Source: Isoetes taiwanensis (Eukaryota; Streptophyta; Lycopodiopsida; Isoetales; Isoetaceae). Taken from it: DNA of 64,000 nt. The stretch is taken from assembly GCA_021234155.1 (NCBI GenBank), contig JAJEKV010000055.1, positions 1,667,090 through 1,731,089 of the forward strand, read 5' to 3'. Made by a program: the position numbers and the translations under genes. Below the pieces are notes generated by a model that had not been told where the DNA came from, searched no databases, and saw nothing but the letters and a program-made list of their open reading frames with translations. This document shows positions 21,941 through 31,419 of the stretch, piece after piece (within the stretch, counting starts at the first letter, position 1; the number at the start of each line of letters is the position of its first letter).

Positions 21941-21965
21941 AAGTCGTATTTAATTAAAGTGGGAC
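21941..21965 (+). repeat. 25-bp inverted repeat, left copy
   Basis: The 25 bases beginning AAGTCGTATTTAATTAAAGT are the exact reverse complement of 34584-34608. Weaker similarity continues outward on both sides (ATATCAAGCAT about 40 and 8 bases outside). The pair brackets 12.6 kb that contains the palindrome-rich block and the second DUF7869-like relic. Confidence 0.9.
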
Positions 21966-22213
21966 TCATTCCATTCCCACTTTTTTCTAACCCCAATTAA
22001 TTTACACAAGAAAAAGCACCCCGACCCGAAAACTATCCTTAATTCGAATTTTTGTCTGTTAGTGTGCATCCAAGCTTTCTTCCAGTTTTCCCTGGATAGC
22101 GAGTCGAGAACAAGAACAATGCAACTGAAACAAAGGAAATTCATTAAAGATTGAAACCAAAGCCGTAGTTGAAAAAGAATTTTTATTAATGAATTGAATA
22201 GGTACAATGTATT

Positions 22214-22591
22214 TTACATCGCACGCAGAGACCATGGCGGTCTTGCTGTCACTACAGTTACATCATCTTGGTATGTGGTCCACCTTAGGGGATTAACTTG
22301 CGGCGCTTCTTCACGCCGACTGTAAGCCTTGGGGGCAACCTGAAGTGTGTGGAATGCCTCACGTGGAGGTGCCTCTGGAGCCACCGGCTGACCTGTCCAC
22401 CCGACTTCTCCACTCTCCTCCCGCAGCTTTTCATCGAATATGCTCCATCCCCAACCCCCGTGGATGTTATACAATGCTTGCAAGATGCTTTGAGCTTTCT
22501 GGACTGTCTCAAATTTCTGCCCCTCTTCTTTATCCCGAGGGTGTGCATGGCGCCCGTGATCACGAGCAACCTTATCCCAAAGGCCGGGCAA
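22214..22591 (-). CDS. hypothetical protein fragment, 125 codons
   Basis: An open minus-strand frame with a charged first half (DHGRHAHPRDKEEGQKFETV, YNIHGGWGWSIFDEKLREE) and a proline-rich second half (APEAPPREAFHTLQVAPKAY). The frame remains open upstream of the first codon, so the true start is unknown. It is the last coding-like piece of the minus-strand block. No family recognised. Confidence 0.3.
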   Translation of the reverse strand: MPGLWDKVARDHGRHAHPRDKEEGQKFETVQKAQSILQALYNIHGGWGWSIFDEKLREESGEVGWTGQPVAPEAPPREAFHTLQVAPKAYSRREEAPQVNPLRWTTYQDDVTVVTARPPWSLRAM

Positions 22592-24112
22592 GAGTGTAGC
22601 GTGGAGCGGATCTCGTGCCGCATCCAGATCTCTTCCGCCTTGAGCGGGATCTGTCCGCTGGAGCGGTCTCGTGATGCCCGAACGGGATGCGGCTTGTCGG
22701 ATGCAGGTGGCTGAACCACCCGGAGCAAGGAGAGTCTATGATTAACAATTACGGTGCCATTAGTCAAAATGAAGAAAAGAATGGTGAAATCAAATTACAA
22801 TAGAGAACATTCATTCCATATAACCGCATCCAATCACGTGAAAGTAGTATCTTTTCGACTCAAGAAAGTCGAGAAAGGCCCGAAAAGTCAAAGTACAACC
22901 ATTCCCATTAGAATATGGTTGCATCCAATCACACATGGAAGGCATACAAATGGTTGCATCATAATAGATTATGGTCGCATCCAAATACACAAACAAACAT
23001 ACAAATGGTTTCATCAATCAGACAAGATGCCTTTCTCGGCTCATGAGTCGAGAAAGCCAATGAAACTCAATATACAAGTATATTCATTACAAAATATAGT
23101 ACATTTCTTCACGCTTTACAATATTCACACAATTTGACTATCCGAAAGCAGAGGTCACTCTTCTTGATCACCAAAATATTTGTCGCCCATAGCTTTCATG
23201 ATCGCTCTACTCGGATCGGGTTCCTTGAGGCTCGGATAGTTGCTAATCACATCGCCACAAGAATGGCAAAGAGGGATTCCGCCAAGACAGACAAAAGTCC
23301 GAAAGACAACCACCTATCCGTCTCATACTCTTCTCGGGTCGATAAGTCTTAGCAATGATTGTATTTTATGAAGTTATGATAGCACTTGTAGGCGGAGTCG
23401 CTCTATGATCGTGTTGTGTTTGCCAAAGTCCCGAATTGTTCATAAACCCCTGCCCAAACCTTTTCACCATAATATGCTTCCCTTTGTGATGGCTGGATCG
23501 AGGTCCCACACATGCTCGACCCTTTCGCTTCCCCAAAACAAACTTGAACTTCAAAACTGGAAGGCCGAGAACACCAAGAACATTGACAATATTTTTCTTT
23601 GCCATACAAGACCATATGGCCACTTCAATCCCCTGCCTGTGCACCATTCAATAATTTCCTTTGCTCTAGGCCCTCGATACACGATTTTATGCTCCGCTTT
23701 CGCCGGATCTCGGCGAGGTGTTAAGCCTCGAGGGACGCCTTTATCGTGGTATACGGGTAGCTAATACTCCATTGACGCTAAAATATTACAAGCTTGGCGG
23801 GACCACCGATCCTAGTTGAGTTTGGCTCGACCATATTTTTCGGTTAACGGGATCCATATGCGGGATCATTATTTTTTCAGGTCCTTTCTTCGTCGTCCGC
23901 AGCGGTTCTCTTGCTCTTGATTGTCTTTGGGGAGTGCAAAGGTCCTCACGACGTGAACCGCCACTAGATATTGACAATGATCCGGAGTCGCTATGCTCGA
24001 TGTTCCCGAAATGATGAGAGATGTCGATAGGAACGAGTTTTTCGACTCGAAGTCGAGAATGGGAAGGTTTCTCGACTCGCGAGTCGAGAAACACCGACAG
24101 AGCAAAGTGAAC

Positions 24113-25080
24113 TCACCTCAATTTCAGATTCTCAAGAATTTGTTCCGCAGCATTCTGGTCTAAACCTTCGACATGCTCGTCTCCGTCATGTTTCTCTCCC
24201 TCGCCTCGTGGTTTGTTCTTAACCATCATCGCCCCATCGCTTCCATTTGTCTTCCTCCCTTTGAAATGCTCATGAAGCAGATCCAGATATGACCGAATGG
24301 TTTCAACCATGTCCTTATTTCCAACCACGGATATAGGTTTCATTCCATACAAAGATAGCCCCCTGAGAGAATAGGCCATTCATGTACCACTCGCATACAA
24401 TTTGATCTTCCTCGACCAAGCTGGTTATGAAGTACTTGATAACTCTCGGCCGGATAGGAATTCTATGTATAGGACCCGTCGCACCATCATTGCCGACTTT
24501 GTCCATCGATGGCACATCCTCCATAAATCTGCCCCCTTCCGTGGTTCCATCCGCTCTTGAGAAATCATGAACCTGCCGAGATAATGATGTTTGCTAGACC
24601 ACCACTTGTCCAGTCTACACCCATCTTGAAACCAAAACCAAAACTATATTGGCAAAGCTTGTGCCTTCGCAAGCCAAGTCTACACTCATGTTCAAGTTCG
24701 TATATGGAGTACAAGATCTTGTTGGTGAAGTTAATATCACCGCCCATTGGGAGATCAAGCAGTTGTCCGATTGTCCTAAGCATGCAAAAGACAAGGAAAC
24801 CGAAAGTATCCAGTTTCGGTCATGTCCGTTGCCTTGTACCACCGCTCTATGTCGCCTTTCTCATAAAAAGGGTGGGGTCTTCAATCATATTGATGGCAAT
24901 AGTGCCACGGGCCCCGGTGCCGCCTGCACCACCAAATCCCTTGTGTCCCAATGTTACCGTGAATGGGGAGGAGCTATCATCGGCCTTAAATGGGACCACC
25001 CTCAATCCAAGCTTCCTCTTCGCACTGCCATTGCACGCTCAGGAAGGGAAGGGTTTTGACGCTACGCTTTAGCTTGGTGT
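24113..25080 (-). pseudogene. unrecognised gene relic with conserved-looking segment
   Basis: Minus-strand pieces in this stretch have strongly protein-like composition. They are a glycine-rich segment at about 24960-24900, NFTNKILYSIYELEHECRLG at about 24735-24675, LCQYSFGFGFKMGVDWTSGG directly after it, and a final piece ending in VEGLDQNAAEQILENLKLR at 24113. The reading changes frame several times between them. I do not recognise the family. The regular spacing of aromatic, cysteine and glycine residues suggests a real ancestral protein. Confidence 0.4.
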
Positions 25081-26857
25081 TGATGTAGGGTTGACTTAGA
25101 CGTTCAATTCCTTCATTTCTTCCTCATCAAGGGCAGCCTTTTTCCTTGTAATAATCAAAGTCATGGTATTCATTGGAAGCAACATTGCGAACTCCGTGAT
25201 GCCCTCTCTTCCAATGCACGCCGCCTCTTTTAGGACCGTGGCATAATCCTTTGCATCCTGCATTTTTGAGCTTCTACTTTTCCTTAGCAGGATTGTTCCA
25301 TCCAGATTCTACCCTCAGAGATCAAAGCGTTTCCTTGTCGGGCCAGCCTCCTTGTATCCTTTTTCATAAATTGCCTATCGAACAACTTTGGGTCCGGCTT
25401 GCATGGAAATTCCCATTGTTGTCCTTCACCTTGCCTCTTGTCCATTGAGCCCATATCTCACCATTTCTCCCAGACCGATTGCTAAGAATGAGGTCATATT
25501 GGTCCGAGAGACTCCCCGCCCTTTCTTGGTGTTCTCTTCTTCTCTCTTCATCCTCCCCTCTTCATCTTCCTGCCTTCCAGCAGAACATATCTGCATAGTT
25601 TCTCAAAGGTCTTCCACTTATCCGAGGGTGCCCTGTTTCCTTTAGGACGCTGAGGAAACCAATGCTTTCCACTCTGCTGAGCGTGTATGATCTCGGTCGA
25701 TACGGGCTGCATTCAAAAAAATGTCCCAATGTTAGAGCATGAAAGTAAACACTAAATAGGAGGATCACGATGGGTTTCTCAGCGAAATCGAGAATACCCA
25801 CAAGGAGAGGAGAAAACATAGGAGAGTCCGGTTGTAGTGAAAGCATCGCAAGATTCCCAAATCTTTGCTTTCACGCCTCTTCGAACGATGCAACTTAGGA
25901 TATAAACTAAGCAACATTGCCCGAAGAGGCGGGGAAAGAAAGACTGGGAAGGCTCGATGCTTTTTGCTCTTCAAATATTAATCTCCGGTTCTCTATTGCT
26001 GGTTTCTCGACCAGCGAAAGTCGAAAGTGAAGGAGAATACAATGAAAACATGGACTTTCTCGGCCGCGAAGTCGAGAATACCCCGCCCAAAGAGGCCGAG
26101 GAAGAAAGGATGGGAAGGCTCGATGCTTTCACCGTCGACCATTATCTCGAATGTTCTTTATCGCCTCGGGTTTCTCGACTCGCGAGTCGAAAAGTCCCTT
26201 GAATGTTTAATTTTCTTTTTACTTCAATGGTTTTCGACTCGAAGTGAAAGCTCGCGATCCTTTGATTCTTTCAGGCCCGCTTTCGACTCGGCGAGTCGAA
26301 AACCCCAAAGAAAATCGAAAATGATAGGATGTTAGGCTTTCGACTGCGAAGTCGTCGAAACCGCCGAATCGAGAGTTCTTTACCTTATGTAGCCGGCACT
26401 CGCCGCTATTGTGTTCGGGCAAAGTATACGCCGCCAGCTTCTGTCGGCATCTCCGCCGCAAGAACTCGCACTCTCGCTGGCATATCTATCCTTGATCCTT
26501 TGGCGCACCTCCTTCTCCGTCTCGCAATACTTGCGCCGCCCTCACCGAACCGCCTACTACCCAGAATCGACGCCTTTTCCCTTCAGATCTTCCTCGACTT
26601 CCAAATTAACAAGTCACCTGGCCGACCGGCTTTATGACATCCGGTCTTGATCGCAATGTGATGTCGCACCATCATATCTCCAAAGATGTGTGCCGGATTA
26701 AATTTCTCCCCGGTTGAACAAGACGCATCTCCCGCAAACCTTCACCGCATCGATGTCCACCAACAGCCTTGTGTGATATTCCCAACGGATAATACCGAGC
26801 CAGCCGCTCCATTTTCTCGCCCCTCTCGCGGAAATCCTCGACCGCTTATCCGATCCA

Positions 26858-27553
26858 TTAATTGGGAGTCGACCATATCTTCGCCTGCTTCATCATCTGA
26901 TTCCTCCCGTGTTGTGTCATCTCCTCCATCTGTGGTCTTGTCCGGACTTTTTCTTTATGAACCACAACTTCCCTCCCCACCGCCGAAAGTGTTGTAGAGT
27001 CTTCAAAGACAAAGGAGGTGAAGCTCCCCGTGTTGAATGCTTTTTCCCTCACTGAAATCTCCATTCCAAGCTCCCCGGATGTTAGGGTCCCGCCTCCTTC
27101 ATCCTTTTCCGCATCCTTCCACCCAAGGTTCTCGACAGCTTTAAAGGCGCCGGCCTTTTGTCGGTGCCCTTCGACTTGCTCATTGAAGAGTGAGAATAAT
27201 TTAAAACTGATAATTTCTTCGTGTGGTAGATCTTTACTCTTCCGGGCAGCCTTCCACAAACATTGATAGGTGCTTCGACCGGGCGCAGAGATCGGAGAGC
27301 ACAACACCGACCTTTTTGTACTTGTCTCCTGAGCTCTTCTTATCCCTTTGGTGGAGAAACGATCTTTCTCCTTCCCACTTGTTGATACCTCGACATACCA
27401 CCAAGAATCTGCTGGTGTGTCAAGAAGCTCGCCTCCAATCCCTCGATGACGAAGAACGGAGTTCGGGCCGCTGATGACCAAAGGAGTCCTCGTGAATGCC
27501 GCAAGACCAAAGGATGGATCAAGAAGGGTATTCCGACCAAAGAAAAACCTCAC
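26858..27553 (-). CDS. hypothetical protein, 231 codons
   Basis: This is the longest frame of the palindrome block. It starts MRFFFGRNTLLDPSFGLAAF and continues with a moderately hydrophilic protein, including LDTPADSWWYVEVSTSGKEK, HEEIISFKLFSLFNEQVEGH and a basic, Gln/Met-rich end. A second coding-like piece lies directly upstream on the same strand (27766-27557) and has a nuclear-signal-like KTSKRRKLNSEGF. The two may be parts of one product. No domain is recognised, and the composition is similar to the other minus-strand pieces at 22-25 kb. Confidence 0.35.
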   Translation of the reverse strand: MRFFFGRNTLLDPSFGLAAFTRTPLVISGPNSVLRHRGIGGELLDTPADSWWYVEVSTSGKEKDRFSTKGIRRAQETSTKRSVLCSPISAPGRSTYQCLWKAARKSKDLPHEEIISFKLFSLFNEQVEGHRQKAGAFKAVENLGWKDAEKDEGGGTLTSGELGMEISVREKAFNTGSFTSFVFEDSTTLSAVGREVVVHKEKVRTRPQMEEMTQHGRNQMMKQAKIWSTPN

Positions 27554-28489
27554 ATCTCACCTGAGCGCTCGTTTTTCTTCTCTTGCCGCCGCTAGAACCA
27601 AGCTTTCCGCCTCCGCCTCGCTTCTTGACGGAGTCGTCATGTCAGATGCCCCCGCATCTTCTTGCCGCTCGAACCCTTCAGAATTAAGCTTCCTCCGCTT
27701 TGAGGTTTTAGGACTGCACGTAAAAGGGTCGGGCGTGTTCTTAATTTTGAATTTAAGGACATACAATCATTCAAGAAAAAAAGCGGGGCTAAGGGTACAA
27801 GACGACGGCGGCTTTAGCCCGCCCAAACACCATTTCAAATTGAATCACATCCGTGGATTCTAGTGAGCCGCAGCAAGCTTATCTTCACCGCTGCATTGGC
27901 TTACTTAGAGTTGAGAGGCGAGCATCGACCGTAGTTTACTTCGGAATGGCGCCACGATGCGTAAGCTCCTCACAAATTTGCTCGTATTTTTTCTAACCGC
28001 CTTATTGCAAGTAGTTGATTTGATCGATGAGCACGGAGCTAAGGTAGCAAGCGAAAGGAACCGCCAGACACGGAATGCTACACGCAGCAGCCATGGAACG
28101 GGATACACGAATCGCATTGATACAAGTATTAGATGCGAATGCACTCTTGATGAGACCGACGTAAGAAGCAAAGACTCTTGGTGAGGCCGCTGGATCCGCC
28201 ATACAATGGCCCGCGGAATTACCGCGGAAGAGGTGAGTTTCGAGATGCCCGTGTATTTTGTGTGTAGAACATGCCGTCCGCGGCTTAGATCATGGGACCG
28301 CCATAAGCTCGACGGATTTATCGCTTCCTTTGTCGAAGCATTTTTCAGCTTCGAGATGAATTACTTTTGGGTTGAGAGATGCTCGCACTAAACAATGGAT
28401 CGGGGGTAAACGTGAACAGTTCCCGCTTTTTAGGTGTGTTTTTTCTTAGAGTGTTGTATATAGATCAGGCTAGGTCTAAGGCACTAGAG

Positions 28490-29850
28490 ATGCGGTTCAA
28501 AATGCATCCTCCTTCGTGGTTAGCCCAGAGAGGCTCCACTGCCTAAACCACCTCCTCTTCAATATTCGAGGAATGTGGTTCAAGAGAGTGGCTCGACATG
28601 TGCTAGAGGCACTTGGAACTAAAAATGAGAATACAAACAGAGTGCTTAGTTGTAGAGGCCCTGTGTTTACGTCCAAAGGCCCGCAGATAGCCGCCAACCA
28701 CTTCCCTTCGCAATATTCGAGCAATATAGTTTGAAGGAGAGTGGTCGAGACTGCCCCCAGCACCCGGAGAATGCGTGAGCGGCATTGCTTGGGACTAAAA
28801 TTCTCGACTTGCGGAGTCGAGAAACCCATGTTTTTGAGGCATTCTACATCGGTGACCTCGATAGGTAAGTGCTGGTCAGAACCCCCGAATGCAGGCAAAG
28901 AAGCTCTTCGCAAGGCATATTCGAGCAATATAGTTTGAAGGAGAGTGGCTGGGTCCCACTGCGACCATACACAGGCGAACTGAGAATGCACGGTGCCCTT
29001 CATTGCAATGTGGGAGAAGCCTGGTTCGAGAAGGATTGGCTCGACTTGTTGAGTCGAGAATGCAAGAGAATTGGTCGGGGTTTCCCCTGCGGGTTAGTCG
29101 CCTAAGTCGAACTCCGCAATAAGTTGATATTCGAGAAAGCCTAATTCCGCGAGAATTGGTCAGACATTCTCGACCTAAGGCAGGGTTCAGAAAGTCCGCA
29201 AGTCGAATGCCTTAGCCAATGGTTAAGGCATTTCCACAAGCCGCGGTTTCGCGGGTTTCCCTCCCTAGTTGTAGAGGCCTCCACCCGCCCGAGCCCCTTC
29301 GCAATATTCGAAAGATGGTTCAAGGAGAGTGGCTCGACCGGGTAGAGGCCACCGCATACACACGTAGAGAATTGGCCGGGTTACTCTGATTCTCGACTTG
29401 GCAGTCAAGAAAGGCCCTGTTGGTTTTCGTTTCAGAGTTCCCTCACCGCAAGTCGAGAATGCCTTAGCCATCGGTGAACCCGATAGTGCACATGGAGGCC
29501 GGTGGTTAAGGCATTCTCAACTCGCAGTTTGTAGATAGCAAGCTCGTGGGTTTCCCCGGGTTATTGTAGAGGCCCACCAGCCCAGCCCCATCCCCTTCGC
29601 AATATTTCGACGGTAAGATGGTTCGAAGGAGACGGTCTCTGACTGGGTAGAGGCCACTGCGACCATACACAGGAGAATTGGCTGGCTAAGAATTGGCTGC
29701 GACCGAGGCCTGCAGACAGTCAAAGCCACTTCCCTTCGCAATATCCGAGCAAGATAGTTTGAAGGAGAGTGGCTAAGACTGTCTGCAGGCACCTGTAGAT
29801 TGCACTAGAGCCGGCACTGGTGTGTGTTAGATTAGCGGGTGTTGTCGACA
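28490..29850 (+). repeat. tandem array of a 170-390 bp unit, about six copies
   Basis: The module CTTCGCAATATTCGAGCAAT-(A/G)T-GTTTGAAGGAGAGTGGCT recurs near 28550, 28705, 28915, 29290, 29595 and 29740. It is followed each time by a GACTG...AGGC(A/C)C stretch and often by CACTGCGACCATACACAGG. Spacing between modules is irregular and palindromes of the TCGACT/AGTCGA type lie between them. No gene is seen in it. Confidence 0.85.
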
Positions 29851-30299
29851 GGTTAGAGGCATTGGCTAGGTATGACATTCTCAACCTCACGAAATCGAGA
29901 ATGCAAGAATGAGTGCATTCTCGACAAGGGAATCCCTCAACCGACCAACAATCCGCAGTATACATTCCTCCTCTCGCCTCGCTGAAGTCGAGACATTCTC
30001 GACTCGCGAAGTCGGAATAAGGCCCCGTACTTTCTTGATTGTTGGCAAGTCGAGGGATTCCCCGACTGGCCACCGAAAAGCCGGTTCCCTCTCTGACCTC
30101 CCCGCAAAGGAGGATATGCTGTGAGTGAAATTTTCAATGTATGGCAATTCCTATTTTAAGTTTCTGTAAAGCAATTTCATGCATAGTTATGTTCTTTTAT
30201 GAATCATAGACAGTTCTCTTACTGTTATGCAATACTTTTCTTCCTATCTCTCAGGATTCCTAAGTCGGGTGCTTGCCACTACTATTAGCATCTAAGAAC

Positions 30300-30730
30300 A
30301 CCGATGCCCGCACAAGGTATTCAAGTAAACAATAACTAAACACAAGAAAGCACAAACGAAGATAGCAAAGAAGCAAAAGGAAAACAGCAGACAAAATGAG
30401 AAAATATTAAGAAACAAACACAAGAAAGCAAAGAAGCAGCTTTGAAACAAATGCAGACAAAATGAGAAAAATATTAAGAAAAAAAAAATTGGGAGATTTG
30501 TTGGATGTGGAGGAAGCTGCAGAGTTCGATTCCATTTTGCTACAAAGGCTTTTAAAAGCGAGAGTAAGGATTTGTCGGCCGAAAAATGTATCGTGGTATA
30601 TAAAGAGGCAAAGATGTAGAGTAAAGGAAATGCAAAAAACAATAAAAACAAGCACAAGAGTAAAGGAAATGCAAAAGATAGTAGTAAAGGAAATGCACAA
30701 AAACAATAAACAAGCAAAGATAAGAATATA
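30300..30730 (+). repeat. A-rich repeats (ACAAGAAAGCAAAGAAG and AGTAAAGGAAATGCA units)
   Basis: Two unit types are tandemly repeated: AAACAAACACAAGAAAGCAA with ACAAAATGAGAAAAT at 30345-30480, and AGTAAAGGAAATGCAAAA three times at 30620-30705. On the minus strand this gives long Phe/Leu-rich frames that are composition artefacts. Confidence 0.8.
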
Positions 30731-30769
30731 AAACTTACGTAAAAGGTTTCTCACTTTTCTTCTTAGGGA

Positions 30770-30841
30770 AGTACTTTCTAACCCAAATTGAGCCAAAACC
30801 TCGTCGCCGGATGCTGCCGCTGATCCGGCCGACCACGCCAT
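30770..30841 (-). other. possible first exon of a captured or dead gene
   Basis: On the minus strand an ATG at 30841 opens MAWSAGSAAASGDEVLAQFG and is followed by GAAAGTACTT, a possible donor. The Ala/Ser-rich start and GC-rich leader look like a plant gene 5' end. No downstream exon is recognised in the A-rich repeats that follow. Weak evidence. Confidence 0.2.
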
Positions 30842-31129
30842 ACCATAAGACCGCTCGGATATGCAGAGTCAATCGAGCGCCAAGGCGAACAAAGTCACGA
30901 GTCGGAAATGGAACCGGGAAGACAAAGAGGAATGGAAGGAATAGGGTCGCTGAGAAGAGGAAGAGGGTGCGCGATTTGGCCGCACCTCTAACCGGTCAAA
31001 AGTGGCATTTATGACACTCCTACAACACGCAGGTGGCATGCCATCCGGTGACTGATTGCCGACATGGCTATGTCGATGTCACGACGAAGGGCCACGCCGC
31101 CACAGCCATGATTCCGGGAAGCCTATGTT

Positions 31130-31400
31130 TTAATGGTTATAATGTTTTAATGCTTTTTAATGGTGTCTATGTTAAATGTTTTAATGTAAAATGTTAGTGT
31201 TAAATGTTTTAATGGTTATAAGGTTTTAATGCTTCTTAATGGTTAATGTTAGCCAAGATTTCAATGGTTTTTAATTGTTATAAGGTTTTAATGTTTTAAT
31301 TCTTCTTAATGGTTAATGTTAGCCAAGATTTCAATGGTTTTTAATGGTTATATGGTTTCTAATGGTTATATGGCTATAGTGCTCATTCATATGGTTGTAT
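31130..31400 (+). repeat. AT-rich minisatellite (TTTTAATGGTTATAAGG)
   Basis: Variants of GTTTTAATGGTTATAAGGTT and TTAATGGTTAATGTTAGCC are repeated in a unit of about 78 bp, with shorter units at the left. It precedes the second DUF7869-like relic. Confidence 0.88.
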
Positions 31401-31419
31401 ATGGTTTTAATGTGTGCTC

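Larger units (their letters stand above)
22200..28400 (-). other. unrecognised minus-strand coding-like block, GC-richer than surroundings
   Basis: Long runs of coding-like minus-strand sequence occur throughout, in changing frames. They include 27766-27557, 27553-26858, 25080-24115 and 22591-22214. Sample segments are PLVISGPNSVLRHRGIGGEL, TVTLGHKGFGGAGGTGARG, ELEHECRLGLRRHKLCQYSF, MRSGL-free basic linkers and WGWSIFDEKLREE. I recognise no known domain. The constant strand, the density of frames and the position inside a transposon-rich area suggest one long decayed element gene or polyprotein-like product. Palindromes of the TCGACTCGCGAGTCGA type interrupt the frames at irregular intervals. 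Confidence 0.4.
22090..30070. repeat. dispersed palindromes, core TCTCGACTCGCGAGTCGAGA
   Basis: At least 20 sites carry full or partial copies of an inverted repeat built from TTCTCGACT and AGTCGAGAA, with a variable 2-6 base centre. The copy at 24068-24091 is a perfect 24-bp palindrome. Others are near 22100, 22855, 23036, 24042, 26005, 26060, 26172, 26232, 26282, 26338, 28802, 29042, 29170, 29392, 29452, 29892, 29985 and 30050. Copies are absent from the rest of the window as far as I can see. They are rich in CpG, which plant methylation tends to erode. Confidence 0.85.

Noticed and set aside
28490-29850. CRISPR-like regular repeats
   Set aside because: Unit spacing is irregular, the repeats are long and diverged, and the surrounding DNA is plant nuclear.
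30292-30841. Phe/Leu-rich minus-strand frames that look like membrane proteins
   Set aside because: They come from A-rich tandem repeats read on the T-rich strand.
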